A DNA stretch of 64,000 nt from Notamacropus eugenii (GCF_028372415.1 NW_027325156.1:81001-145000), one strand, 5' to 3'; counted from the stretch's first letter, positions 32,473 to 44,935 are shown. Numbers and translations are program-made. Notes: generated by a model from the sequence alone, not told the origin.

Positions 32473-33690
32473 CCATAACCAGTTTATATCTCAAGGGATA
32501 AAAGAAATTCTAATAATACTAGATTTCTTTCCTGATAGTGCTCACTTAAACCTCCCTATTCCCATTCACAGACATGCACAAAGGCAGGGAGAGTTCTCTC
32601 CCCAAGACAAAAATACTCAACTAATACTGGAAGCAAATACCTGATGAAGTATCAACAATCAGAGATGAGAAGGAGGAGAACAAACAAAGAACAGTCCCAT
32701 TCTCATGGGGAAGGTTGTAGTAGCCTACAAAGAAAGACACATACTCTCGGGATTGGCACAGACCTACAGAAAGTGGTCTTCAGAGCATTTATCTTCACCT
32801 TAATTTCCCAAACTTTTGCATGTGGACACCAGGAAGGATTCGTTTGAGAACTTTTCACAGAGAGACTTCACATCCTTTAATGTCTCCTCCAATTCTAAAA
32901 CTCTGATTTTCCCAATGCTACAATGGAAACCAAATGTCCCATGTGCAGATTAAAAATAGAAAATGCACTTTGACAATTTTAGAAGGAACAATTGGGTTCC
33001 CTATTTTAGAAGAGCCATGAAAGAGAAAATATATCTAGAAAATTAACTTATCATAAAAGAAGACCCAACAGTCTGCTCATAATCATGGGACTTTTAGTGC
33101 TTTAAAGAATTTCAAAACTATAGAATGAAATATGTTACTTCATGCAGACTTAGAAACATTGGAGTAAACAGTTTTTTCCCAGTGCAGACTATGTAGGGAC
33201 TACTCCATGTCTTTGATCATCCTTTGCTAACCCATCCTGGCAGCAATGAAAAGTTCTGTCTAGACACAAGGAAAAATCAAGACCCTGTTCCTTCCTCTAT
33301 GATATCAGATTGGTGCTGGAGGACTTCCCGTATTGAATGTCCTTGAAGTCCTCAAATTAAGTGACTTAAGGAGAAATTCAAAATTGGATGTTAAACATCA
33401 CATGAAGAAGCTTCGTGATTTGGGGGATTTAATGTCAGAGTTCCCCTGGGCTTTTCAGATGATAGTCAAGGCCTTGCCACACTTGTGTAGAGCATGGTGA
33501 ATTTGCTAAGGACTAATGTGGAATGATAACCTACTGTTCCCTCTCTCCTGTTTGCCTCTCCTTCTGTTTTTAATGGCAACTGAATTTGGAGGCAGTTAGG
33601 AAAACAGTTACTTTGATAAGTAAAACAACAGAAAGGTACTATCCAACACAGGGAAGCATGTGACCCCATTTTGGCCCCATTTTGCCTCAT
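32473..33690. other. No gene recognised
   Basis: I see no exon or clear element. Short frames lack support. Confidence 0.35.
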
Positions 33691-33800
33691 AATTCTGTGT
33701 CACTAATATTCTCTGGCATTGTAGGGTCTTAAGAACAACCCAGTCTTACTCTGACAGTCTTCAGATAATGGATAAGAAAGCCTCCTGTGACTGCTTGTTC
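33691..33800 (+). repeat. Local ~100-bp repeat, copy 1
   Basis: The segment with CATTGTAGGGTCTTAAGAAC and CAGATAATGGATAAGAAAGC resembles the copy at 40325-40440, strongest at its 3' end. Confidence 0.4.
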
Positions 33801-34199
33801 AAATGATCAAACAGCATTACTATTGGTCAGGAAAACCAAGAACTCAGAGTCATTGGAAAAATGCTTGGGCCTGAGGCCATCCTCTGCAATGGCCTTCTCC
33901 TTCCCTCATCAAAGAATAGACTTGGCAGATTTGGGTTCATGAAGAGCCTTGAATGAAAATGGTACAGCAGAGGAGAAGAACGTATTTTCTTCTCAAACCT
34001 CCTTCACTATGTCTAGTCCATCACCTATCTACCTACAGAACTGGAACTTTTAAATGAATTCTTTGCCAATATTCCTGATTATTCCAAGCAACATGCCAGA
34101 ACTTGCACATTAAAATGAAATGTGGTAGATCCTGCAGATATAGAAACATGTAGTACTCTTTCCCAGCTTGTCTTCCTATGGATGGACCCAGCTCAGTAT

Positions 34200-35290
34200 A
34201 GGGATGAGAGGTGGTACAGAGAGCAGTCCTTCCCAAGTCCCGTAAACCTGAAAGGTCTGGTTCCATACAGAGTGGTGAAGTGGCTCCTCCTGCTTCCTTT
34301 ATCTTTCCCTATCCTTTTTCGACCTGGCAGTTTCTGATCTCTGTCTCTGCATCCGCAAGGCAAACATATGCTAATGACTACAAGAGGAAGGCAGACCACA
34401 GAAGGGTCCTGTCAAATATGGTGCTGGGAGCAAACGACCTCAGGCCCCTCCCACCTCGGACAATCTGGGCTACTTTCAAGCTTGTCCTTGCATTCCCATC
34501 ACCCCACATGGTACCTGGCCTAAAGGACACCTTGCCTCTCATTGCTGAGGCTGTAACTCATCGTGCTATCGACATCAGTGGCCTCCTGCACCTGTAGGAT
34601 GCGTTACCGACCACCAGAGGCTCTGGACAGCAGCAGATAGCGGAATTGTTAGCACCTTTCTTCCCAGGAGTTAATCCTTTTTGAAGCTCCAACCTGGGAA
34701 ATGTTTGTCCTTAAAGACAGCAGCGAGATCCAAAACATTGGCAACACTGCACGCAGCGAACTAACCTGACCAGGCTCAAATCCTCATTGGGGGGACTCTA
34801 GTCCAGAGTCCTGGGCAGCCCAAGTCACTCTCGCTCAGAAACCAGAGGTTGTGTGAAACTTGTCAGACCCTGGCTTCTATGTCCCTTGGCACTTTGGCTT
34901 AGGGGAGAGACATCGTGGCTAAATGGACACACCTCAAACAAAACCCTTGGCAACTGATAACCAACACCACTGAGCAGCGATAGTGCCTCATGGGGTGTGA
35001 CTTTGGTCATCTAATCCATGATGGTAACAGTGCCTCTATTATCTGCCCTTGGCCCCAGTGTGACCAACGCCAGCAGTACCAAGCTGCCTTTGTATGTGAT
35101 AGCCTGGGCTCTATCTGAGCAGCCAGACTGTCCATGGCATCTGTTCCAAAGGAATGGGGAAATGCCGTTAACAGCCTTTTGCATCGTTGAGGACAATTCT
35201 TACTACTGGTTACATGTCAGATCCACCCATTTCAAGAGTAGTATAGGCATCCGGACATCAAACTCTGACTAAGCAAGTTTCTAAGGGATT
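34200..35290. other. Unassigned region with long but interrupted frames
   Basis: Less AT-rich than its neighbours. All three + strand frames carry long open stretches (for example 34211-34597, 128 codons) broken by single stops, and - strand frames are open too. I recognise no domain. It could be an old retrocopy or an endogenous retroviral internal remnant. I see no splice-site pattern. Confidence 0.3.
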
Positions 35291-35989
35291 CCTGTAATCT
35301 CAATGGAGCTGATTCCTTCACCAGGAAGTCTTTTTAGAGACAGAAAGGGCCTGATTTAGATGCAGAGCCCACTGATCAATAGTAGGGTAGTTTTACTGCA
35401 CACATATATGGGTTTGGTAGCTGTAGACCCAATGAATACTGGGGTCTTTTAATAAAGTAACAAGACCCGGTTTGATGGCAGATCAGTAAGGTGATGGTGG
35501 TAATGACCAGGGCAGGAGATCCACCTCACAAGGGCCTCAACACTATAGGGGTGAAAATAACCAGTGGTCTGGTTATTTACAGGCAATTCAAGCCTGATGC
35601 TAACAGAACCCCAACCTCAGCCATCTCCCACTATTCCTAAAATGGAAACAAACCATTAATTTCCTCCCATTAACACTTAAGTATTGGTATAAAAATTAAT
35701 TACTGCCTTTGCTGCCGTGTCTGCAAGTCAAACAACCAGAGTGAATGCCAAAGGAAGACAAAGTGAGCTGGGTTAGGACCAGAAACCCTACAGAACAAAA
35801 GCCTCTGGGTCTCTTGAGGATTCCAGAATCAGAGATTCCAGGCTCTACATCCAGTCTCCCTTTCAGGGGTTTCTGGTTTCCAGCTGATGTTTGGGGAGGA
35901 GACAGAGTGATGATGACATCTCATCAGATAGGGAAAAAATAAGTTTGACAAGCAAAACTATAGAACAAAAGCGAACTGTTGAGTGTGGA

Positions 35990-36130
35990 GCTTGGAGTGA
36001 ATGACCCACTAAGGCCCTTTCTAGCCCTGTCATTATGAGACTCTAGGATCAATGGACATTCCAGGGTTTTAAGTGTGTTCTCTCTTTTTCGGCTCTGCAG
36101 TGTCCAGGTTACAGCCAAGTATTCTAGCAA
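35990..36130 (+). repeat. MIR-type 3' end with local ~100-bp repeat, copy 2
   Basis: AAGGCCCTTTCTAGCCCTGT is the MIR-like 3' motif. The following GACTCTAGGATCAATGGACA and TTCTCTCTTTTTCGGCTCTG resemble the copies at 39045 and 40330. Confidence 0.4.
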
Positions 36131-36705
36131 AGAATTTCCACTTGTATGCTGAGAAAGGTGAATTTGACAAGTAAAATGACAGAATTCTCTGAGGTGCCAA
36201 TGGGGGGGGCTCGTTGGGTCATCTCAGCAGTTCCCATGCATTTAATGACTTTCTCTATGCTGATGCTGCTCAGGTTGACCTTTCCTGCCTCAGACTCTGC
36301 TGACTCCCAACCTTGCCTGACAACTGCCTTTCATTCCTCTCAAAATGGACATCTTGGACACATCTTAAGCTCAACACATCCTAGACAAAGCTGGTGATCA
36401 TTCCTAACCCTTCCTACTTTCTGTCCAGAGCAAAAACATCTTCTCAGTCCCTCAGGATCCCAACTAGGGCACTATTCAAACTGCTGCAGTAGCTTGTGGA
36501 GTGTACCTTTCACAACATCTCTAGAACATACTCCCTTCTCTCCTCTGTTACTGCCACCAGCCTGGCACAGAGTCTCATGCCCTCATACCTGGACAATTGT
36601 AATAGCCTGGAATGACCGCCATTCCTTGCTTCTTTTAAGTCCCAGTAAAAATCCCACCTTCTACAGGAAGCCTTCCTTAACCCCTCTTAATTCTTTTCCT
36701 CTTTT

Positions 36706-36932
36706 GCTATGGTGGTTCAGCTGTTAAAGTCATGCCTGATTTTCCATGGCCCCATCTGGAGTTTTCTTGGCAAAGACACTAAAATGGTTTGCCATTTTCT
36801 TCTCCAGTTCATCAAAAAGAAGAGAAAACTGAGACTTACTCAGAGTCACATAGCTAGGAAGTGTCTAAGGCCAGATCTGAACTTAGGTCTTCCTGACTCC
36901 AGGCCTACTACCCTGTGCATTGTACCACCTTT
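36706..36932 (-). repeat. Marsupial tRNA-type SINE inside the L2
   Basis: Antisense copy: GGTGGTTCAGCTGTTAAAGT, GGCCCCATCTGGAGTTTTCT, GGCAAAGACACTAAAATGG, CACATAGCTAGGAAGTGTCT, TCTTCCTGACTCCAGGCC. It ends at the tRNA-like GTGCATTGTACCACC. Confidence 0.8.
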
Positions 36933-37061
36933 CAATTATTTTCTGTTTGATCTTGTACATCACTTGCTTTGTATGTATTTGTTTGGATGTTTTGTACCTC
37001 ATTAGATTGTAAGCTCTATGAGGGTGAGGACTATCTTTTGTTCCATTTTGTATCCCCAGAA

Positions 37062-37179
37062 GGAAATCTTCCAGGTCACATGACAAGAGGAGGCTGTCCC
37101 CCAGGAGCTCAAAGATACTTCCATGGTCCATCTCTAAGAAGATAAAGGAAAGAGATTTTCTTGCTACAATCACGGGTGT

Positions 37180-37221
<42 letters not shown>

Positions 37222-38676
37222 CTCTCTCAGTCATTGCTGGCAAGATTCTTGTGAGGGTCTTCCTTATGTGGCTGATCCTTTGTCTGCAAGATGGTCATCT
37301 GTCTAAGAGCCAGTGTGGCTTCAGAAAGGTCCAAGAAACATTCAATATTGTGTTTCTGCCCAACAACTCCAGGAGAAACCCCAGGAGCAGAACAGGTCTG
37401 TACACAATTGTGAGGGTTTATGGAAAACTATGTCAAAATTTCGTTGCCTGGAGAAGTTTGTCAGTCTTGTACAACATGCTTGCCCAGGTTTGGGGTGATG
37501 GATGATGCTCTCGTGTCTTCTCAGTCACCAATGGAGTGAAATAAGGCTATGTGCTTGCTTCCATGCTTTTTGGCATGATGTTTTCAGCAATAGGCACCTC
37601 TGAGGACAAAAGTGGCATCAACATCAGCTGTTGCATTAATGGCACATTATTTAGCTTGAAAAGGCTACAAGCCAAGACAAGCCAAAGTGGAGGGAGAATG
37701 AGTGCGTGACTTTTTGCTTGCAGGTGATTATACACTCAATGCAGCTTCTGAAACTGAATTGCAGCCAAGTACTGATCAGTTTTCTGCTGCCTGTGCTTAT
37801 TTTAGCCTCATAATTAACATTAAGAAAACCAGCCAGCACCACACCAGCCATACATGGAACCACTGGTTACAGCCAATGGAGAAGATTTGAATCCTGTGGA
37901 TAAGGTCATTTACCTCGATAGTAAGCTTTCCAGGGATGTACACATTGGTAATGAGGTTGACATATGAGTTGCCAGAGCTAGCTCAATGAGGTTCCAAAGG
38001 AAAGAGTGGGAGAGGAGAGGTATTAGATTGACTACCAAACTGATGGTCTATAGAGCCCTTGTTCTGACCTCATTGTTGTATGCTTGTGAAACCTGAATAG
38101 TTTGTAAGTGCAACACCAGGAAATGGAACTGATTCCATCTGAATTATCTTAGGAAGATGTTGAAGATCTGGCAGGATAAGACACCAGACACTAAGGTCCT
38201 TTCTGAAATTGCCAACCATTTAAACTTCTGAAAAGAGTGAAACTCCAATGGACTGGCCATGTTATTTGAGTGCCAAATGTATGCTTACCTAAAAGACCAT
38301 TTTGTGGAGAACTCACGCAAGGCAAACACTCACATGGAGTTAAGCAGAAACTATACAAACTCTCAAGGTCTCTCTGAAGAGCTTTGGGAAACCCTGGCAC
38401 AGGACCACCCAGCATGGCATGCCCTCATCAAAGAAGTCATTGTGCTCTATGCATGAAGCAGAACTGCAGTAGTTCAAAAGAAACACGAACTGCACAAATT
38501 GAAAGAGATATTGCCACCCAAATATTCACATGGACTATTTGTGCCAAGATGTGGGAGAACCTTCTGAGCATGTATCGGTCTGATCAGCCACAGCTGGATG
38601 GACACACTGTACCTTGACTGTGACATAATGGTGTTATTGGGTCCTCTTTGAGCACAAGGGACAAAAACCAACCAAC
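37062..38676 (+). mobile_element. RTE-type non-LTR LINE, reverse transcriptase to 3' end
   Basis: The + strand reads AGKILVRVFLMWLI, SQCGFRK, QNRS, then TNGVK (stop) GYVLASMLFG, typical of RTE reverse transcriptases, with stops and shifts. The 3' end keeps a decayed C-terminal GLISHSWTH-like motif (38578-38605) and the tail GGGTCCTCTTTGAGCACAAG ending in CCAACCAACC. It is flanked by an 8-bp direct repeat, CCCCAGAA (37054-37061 and 38677-38684), that lies in L2 sequence. 5'-truncated and inactive. Confidence 0.75.
37175..37220. repeat. (GT)n microsatellite
   Basis: A nearly pure GT dinucleotide tract with one TA interruption, near the 5' end of the RTE copy. Confidence 0.95.
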
Positions 38677-38774
38677 CCCCAGAACTTATCACAGTGCCTG
38701 GCACGTAGGAGATACCGAATAAACGTTTATTGATTGATTGAATGAATGGAAAAATCATCTATTAAGTATGTACT

Positions 38775-39012
38775 ATGTGCCCAGATAGAGTGATGGGTCT
38801 GAAGTCAGGAAGAACTGAGTTCAAATAACTCTTCAGAAGACACTTACTAGCTGTGTGATCCCGGGCAAGTTACTTAACCTTTGTTTGTCTTAATTCATTG
38901 GAGAAGGAAATGGAAAACCACAACTGTATCTTTGCCAAGGAAAACCTAAGGACAGTATTGGTGTGCTATGACCTATGGGGTCACAAAAAATTGGACATGA
39001 CTGAACATCAAA
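38775..39012 (+). repeat. Marsupial tRNA-type SINE
   Basis: Sense copy: GGGTCTGAAGTCAGGAAGAA, CTGAGTTCAAAT (box B), CTAGCTGTGTGATCCCGGGC, GAGAAGGAAATGGAAAACCA, TCTTTGCCAAGGAAAACC, GGGGTCACAAAAAATTGGAC. Confidence 0.8.
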
Positions 39013-39039
39013 TGTGGGTATAAGTCTCCAAGCAGTTTT

Positions 39040-39150
39040 AACATTCTAATGTTCTAAGATTGTATGATATTCTAGACATCAAAGTGTATTTTCTCTTTCT
39101 TGACTTGGCAGTTTCCAGATACTGATGGGGCAAGAAAATACACCATTGTG
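39040..39150 (+). repeat. Local ~100-bp repeat, copy 3
   Basis: TTCTAAGATTGTATGATATT, then TTTCTCTTTCTTGACTTGGC and AGTTTCCAGATACTGATGGG. It aligns along its length with 40330-40430. Confidence 0.5.
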
Positions 39151-39159
39151 AATAAATCA

Positions 39160-40324
39160 GATAAAGAAGTCAGGCTATAGTTCTGAAGCATGGCCTGTTA
39201 CTTCACAAATTGACCCATAGACAGATATCTGCTACTGAAGAAAATATACCACACAAGCTTCAGTATAGGCTATTAAAGAACAACGATGGAAATTTAAAAA
39301 TATGTATATAAGACACAGGATAGCAGTGTAAGTGTGTTTAATAGAACCAGAGTTCTGTCATTTCTCCCTAAGACAAATCATAAAAATCATTCCTTCCTTA
39401 TCTTTGCCTCTCAATTCTGATTCCTGTTATGATCTTATATATTACTACCTGCAGATTAAATATGAAAACAATATATTGAAACTTCAGCAAATGAGTCACA
39501 GGGTCCCCATTTAAAAAAATAAATTTTCTGCATTAGAAAAAAATAGTCACAAGTTTATATCGAAAGGTAAGGAGCCCCCAAAGTGTTCCTACAACCTTGT
39601 CCTTCAGTCCCAGTTCTTTAGGCCATTTCACCAACACACAGTGGATTATTCCATTTCATGAAAATATGGAAACATGCAATTATCTCCCTGCCTTTGTGAA
39701 CTGCAAATGGTGCCTGGTCAAACAGGCCGATGAGAGGGGATGGGGCAGCAATCTTGCCCTAGAGGTCTTGTGGGAGGCATGTGTTAGTCTGTTGATAAAG
39801 TTATAAAGCTCTGAGATGAGGGGTCCCTACAAAGATGAAGGGCTTCCCAGAGCTAGGAAGGGAAAGATGGACCTTTTTCCTTGGCTTTTGCTGCACAACT
39901 GGGTTTGGGTGTGGGTCTTCTGTCCACTTTATTCCTGTCCCCAAATGACTAGGTTCATAAGGAGAGAGTTTCAAAGACTTTCTGTTGAATTTCCCCATGA
40001 CAGATCAATTTGTGCTCTGTGATTTTGTTTGGAGCCATTTTGTATAATACCTTTGTGAGTTAACTTGGAACAACAAGCCTGGGCTTCTCCTGTGGTGGAC
40101 AGCATCACTTCCCACAGCTGGCCACGCTTTTCCCAGAGCATGGGAGGGCTTTCACCCTCCCATTACTTAAGGATTAGTGATGAAGTCTGTTGGACCAATT
40201 CTCCAAGTTCTTCCCATTTTTCACAGCCACTGTCTTTGAAAGTCACTCAGGTAAGGAGCTGACGTGACAAACAAGGCCCAGCCAGGAGCTGACTGCCTTT
40301 AAAGTCACCTTCTGCCCAGACATT
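39160..40324. other. No gene recognised
   Basis: Short frames on both strands lack domains or splice support. Confidence 0.35.
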
Positions 40325-40440
40325 CTCTTATTCTAAGATTGTATCATTTCCCAGACTCATAAAATCATGTCCTTTTTCTTGATCTGGCAACTTTCACACA
40401 GTTGCTGGATAAGAAAGCCTTCTATGTGCTTGCCCATGTG
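40325..40440 (+). repeat. Local ~100-bp repeat, copy 4
   Basis: TTCTAAGATTGTATCATTTC, then CCTTTTTCTTGATCTGGCAA and TTGCTGGATAAGAAAGCCTT. Related to copies at 33.7, 36.0 and 39.0 kb; a partial match (TTTTTCGACCTGGCAGTTTC) lies at about 34315. Confidence 0.5.
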
Positions 40441-41149
40441 GGCCAGGGGGTATGGACTGCTGCAACCCAAAGTTGTGCATCAGTTCAACAAAAGTGCTGC
40501 TCTTGCTAAAGAGTGATTGGGTAGATGGTCATTTTCAATAATGGTTTCCTACTTCACACCATCAAAGAATTACGAGATGAAAACAGCTGGGCAAATGGAG
40601 AGTATTAGATGCAAAAGGAAAGATGTAAAGCAGAGGATTTTGTGTCCTCAACACTTCTTTACCAAATTGACCCCATGTGGGCAAATTCTTACCAACCCTC
40701 AAAACTGGGTCTGTTTTTAATCCTTTCCTGAAATTTCTAGCAGTCATGAAGAATTCCAAAATAGTCTGATTTGTCCAAGCTTACTATCAGAACTTCAGTG
40801 CTAAGATAGAATATGATTCCTCAACCAGAATGAGAAATATCTAATCAGCTCCTTACCATGGCCACCTAAAATCAGAGCTTGCTGAGATCGACCCTTCCCA
40901 AAGAAGACCATGTTCCTGAACTCTGATCATCAGGTTATTCAGTGATGGAAGTCTGCAAATTTTCAAACCCTATTTTTTTCCCCAAAGGGAAAGCAGGTCT
41001 CTTTTCCTCTACTGCTCATAAAGTAGGCTTGGCTTGGTTCCCTCTGCCACCTTCCATGCCACAAAACTACCAAGGAACTTTCAAGCTCTCATGCTCCCAC
41101 AACCCACCTCCACCCCTCAGAAAAGTCTGTTATTTATTTGGGGATATGG

Positions 41150-41885
41150 ATTGTTTATTTTTGATAGCTCCTTTATAGCTCCATCTATTTCCTTTTCTGA
41201 GATTGGGTCAAGGAGGATCTCTAATTGGTCTTCTGATAGCTTGAGTATTTCCTTGAAAATGTTCCTCTGTTTGTGTTCTCAATTTTGTTATCATATAGCT
41301 AACTGTACCTCATTTGTTCTACTTAAAAAAAATTTTTTTTCTGGTTTTGCTGTGATTTTACCTTCTTACTCCTTTGCCATTTTATTGATCCGATTTTTGG
41401 CTCTTTTCTTTTTAGTCAGATTAGCTAGGGGTTTATCGGTTTGATTATCTTTTCAAAGAACCAGCTTTTCATTTTATTTATCATGTCTCTGTTTCCCTTA
41501 GGAATTTGGATTCTAAGGCATTTGGAACATACAGGTTTCTGATTGATATTGGCTAGTGTCTCCAGTTTCTTTCAGCACAATGCCCTTTCCTTATTTACCC
41601 CTTTTTCTTTTTGGAATGTTTATTGTTGCTTTGTCTGACAGCACAATGAAAACTTCTGCTTTTTTGGATACTCTCAATGGAGATTAAAGCATTTTTCTTT
41701 TCCTATCCGCATCCCCTCATTTTTATTCTATGTAGGTTTTTGGTTTTTAAAGGTGTTTCTTTTAAGCAACAGATTGTAAGCTTTTGTTTTCGCATCCATT
41801 CGTTCATTTTTTATTGAATTATTTAAATCCATTCACAATTAAAGTTACAAGAATTAGGTTTATATTTTCCTCCATCTATATCTAA
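41150..41885 (-). mobile_element. L1 LINE ORF2 N-terminal (endonuclease) fragment
   Basis: On the - strand, pieces of the L1 endonuclease domain appear in order: LILVTLIVNGFK near 41870, a CCLKETPLKTKNLHRIK block near 41760 (equivalent to the family's CCLQETHL), VFIVLSDKA near 41650, and a KQTKPLANLTKKKK-like block near 41420. Many stops. It is the only endonuclease-domain L1 piece I see in the window. Confidence 0.75.
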
Positions 41886-44630
41886 AATTTTAAAGAAACC
41901 ATTTTTTCCCTTTTCTGCTGTAAACACAGTCGTTTGCCCCTTCTGTTACTTTACTTTGAATCTTTTTAAAGCTGGCCTTGTTCTCACTGGCTCTCTTTAC
42001 CTCCCCCATCCTTTCTTCCCTTTTGGTACCTCTTTCCTTTTAGGATTTACTTTATGAATTCCTCTCTCCTACTTTCACTGGGGAATGTAGTTCTTCTCCA
42101 TCTTTTATCCTGTTCATTAGCAAAGATGCTTCCACCTTTCTCTCTTCCTTCAGCACATCTTGTTCACAAGCTTAAAATTTCATTTTTGTGCCCCTTCCCA
42201 AAAGGATTTTTTCACTCTTTATTATCCATCTTCTCTTTCAGTTTCTTCTAGAATCTCATTCTCTGATTCACTACCCCATGATTCCTGTCTTGTGTGCTTT
42301 ACCTATTTTTCCATTTGTGCCTCCCCCTCAGGACCAGATCAATGACTGCAAATATCAGAAAGGACACTCCCCTAAGTCCCTCCCCCACCACAGGTCCATA
42401 CCCTCTCTTGTTGACTTCTTCCCCTCATTTGTCTGGATATGTTCTATGTCCATGCTCTCCTACTCTTCCAGGTGCTAATCACCCCCAAAGGTTCCAACTC
42501 CCTCCTCCCAGGACAATAGGTTTCTCAGGACCACAATCCCCATAGCCTCATCCAATTTTAGGTCCTCATCTCCCTTTACCCATAGGAGCTTTCTGTCCAG
42601 AATGCCCCCTGTCCACTTGACCAATGTTACCTCTGCCAGATTTCTGCCATCACCACTGTCTCTCTGCACTTTTAGAAAGAAGTCTCTTTTCTGCTCCCTC
42701 TGTTGCCATTCCTGACCTTGTCTGTTGGATTTGTTCACTCCTCTGGCATTTCTGGTGTTTGAGAAGCAAAGAATCTCATTTCTGCTTTTCTTTCTAAACA
42801 TGCTTCAAATCCTTCTTTCTTATTGAACATGGGTCTTTTGTCCCATGTGGCTAAGCTCAGACTTGCAGGATGCTTCCCCCTGGGATGCAGAAAGGTGTTT
42901 TCCTCTGCATGTGAAGGTCTTTCTCCTGATGGCTGCAGAATGTGTGCTTTCTGAATTTGTTCAGTTGAACCACTCTGTGTTTCGGAGTTTGTAGTCGGGT
43001 TTGGTTCTGAAGGTGATCTGGGAATTCTTTGAAGTTTCATGTCTGAGGTTGAGAAATTCTCTGAAGCTCTCTCTATAGCCATATTTCCCTGGTTATGACA
43101 TTATGTTTCTGTCCTGTTATATTCTGGAAAATCCACCATCCTGTCTTTGAGATCTATATCTTTTACCTTAATGTTCTTGGCCTTTGCTTCTCTTCTGCTG
43201 GCTTGTCCTTCCCTACTGTGGATTCACTTTCTCCATCAATGGTTCTCTCTTGTTTCTTTGGAGACTTACCATGGCAGATTCAAGTGTTTCTGGTCTGCTC
43301 GTCATTACGTTTGCTTTGGAGGACATCGATTTTGCTCTCACAATTCTCCTTGCTCGTTTAAACTACTCAAGAGCTGTGCACTCCTTAAATTCCCCAGAAT
43401 TCTCTATCTCAAGAGCTCAGTCTGCAGTATTTGTTCATTGATCCCTGAACTCTTTTACTAGATCTGGAGGTCACATTTCCTTCTGTTGTTATTGGTTTTC
43501 CTACTGATTGATATTTTTATGTTCTGGGTTTTTGGTATTCTTTCTTCCTAGTACTTTCTTTATTCCATTCAATCTTCATTCCCCACCCATTTTTCTTGAC
43601 TCTTACTTCTGACTTTTTCCCCCTTTGATTGTAATTTCCTTGGGGGCTGGATGTCAAAGCTTCTTCCCATCCTGGACAATTCACAGTTCACTAGACTCTC
43701 CCCCAATTGACTTTTGGGTGGTCAGAACTGGCCCCAGCTGGGTGCTGGGTTCTTCCTTCAGGCTTTCTGATGTGATTCCCAGCACCCCTCCCCCGCCCAT
43801 GGACAGTGTCCTGCCCTGGTGACTTGTCCTGCTCCCTGGATTCCTCAGCTCTCTGGCCCAACGTTGGCAGCCTTGAGGCTACAGGTCAGAGCATTGCAGC
43901 ATTGGTGCTTCTGGGATACAGCCTCTTTTGCTCCTGAAGGGCTGTAACCAAGCTGGACAGCATGGCCTTAGTATTTCCATGGCACCAGAAAGACAGAAGG
44001 GGAAGCTGCAGGGGTGGTTCTGATGTAAGCCTGTGTTGTGTCCTTGGGTCTCCTGGTGTAGGAGGTGGGAAAGGGGTGCTGAGTGAGCTCGAGGTCAGTG
44101 TCCATGATTTTTTCCCCTTTTTTTGGATTCTGAGTTTCCTAGATCATGGTAACAGCTGGGGTTGCTTTATCTTTGGTGCATAATTTCTGTTTTGGAGAAG
44201 TGTTGCTTATGTGGCCTAGAAGGCTCTAAACATAGAACTATAGATCTAGGCTGGAAGGAGCCTCTCTCAATCTGGGGATTCAGTAAGGGCTGAGGACCTC
44301 CTGGACCATCCATAAGTTGACTTTATGGAAAGCAGAGACTGGTTTTCTCAGGGCGCTGTTTTAACAGGAACACTGACCCCACCTTCAGGGTTAATGTGGT
44401 AAAGTCCAATGTCCTGTTTCTCCCATCTCAACTCTCCCCCTGCCAGCCTCCCCTTTTAAATAGAAATAATAATTATGGTGATTTGGGGAATAAAAGTTGT
44501 TTTCTTGTCAGTTTGTCAGTCACCAACAAAATAAAGTTTTGGTTTTGATTTTGGTTTTTCATTAAGAGAAGTGTAACATCTCCCTTGATATTGATTTTGT
44601 CAATTAATTGAATGTGTTGCTTTTTTTTTC
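41886..44630. other. Unassigned region
   Basis: CT-rich on the + strand. Two - strand frames of 108-115 codons (42475-42801, 42735-43082) and three overlapping + strand frames near 43.1-43.46 kb have no recognised domain. It sits where L1 5' sequence would follow the endonuclease fragment, but I could not match it to ORF1. Confidence 0.3.
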
Positions 44631-44633
44631 TTT

Positions 44634-44935
44634 AGAGGTGACTAGGTCACACAGTGGCTGGAGCACTGAGCCTGGATGCAGGAAGACGAGTTCAAATTGG
44701 CCTCAGACACTTTCTAAATGTGAGATCCTGGGCAAGTCATTTTACCTCTATTTGCCTCCATTTCCTCAACTATAAAATGAAGACTATATTAGCATAATAA
44801 TTATTATCTAGATAATGTTAATAACCTTGTAGGGCTCTTATGAAGGTGACTTGAGATAACATTTGTACAGGCACTGAGCACAGAGAGTGCGTGGTACACA
44901 GTAGTTACTCTATAAATGCTTTTTCCCTTCCCTTT
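44634..44935 (+). repeat. CORE-type marsupial SINE, long form
   Basis: Sense copy: GGTGACTAGGTCACACAGTG, GACGAGTTCAAATTGGCC (box B), GATCCTGGGCAAGTCATTTT, TTTCCTCAACTATAAAATGA, then the core/3' part GTAGGGCTCTTATGAAGGTG and CAGTAGTTACTCTATAAATG. Confidence 0.8.

Larger units (their letters stand above)
36190..38760 (+). mobile_element. L2 LINE 3' part, host of a SINE and an RTE insertion
   Basis: Pieces of one L2 in order: the RT C-terminal region (ACTTTCTCTATGCTGATGCT; a YLDNCNSL-like motif near 36585), CAGGAAGCCTTCCTTAACCC; after the SINE, TAGATTGTAAGCTCTATGAG and TTTGTATCCCCAG; after the RTE, AACTTATCACAGTGCCTGGC, CGAATAAACGTTTATTGATT and GATTGAATGAATGG. Removing the two inserts gives the standard L2 3' order. 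It is the oldest layer of this nest. Confidence 0.8.

Noticed and set aside
37161..37505. 114-codon + strand frame with a poly(Val-Cys) start
   Set aside because: The start is translated (GT)n. The rest is RTE reverse-transcriptase remnant, not a separate gene.
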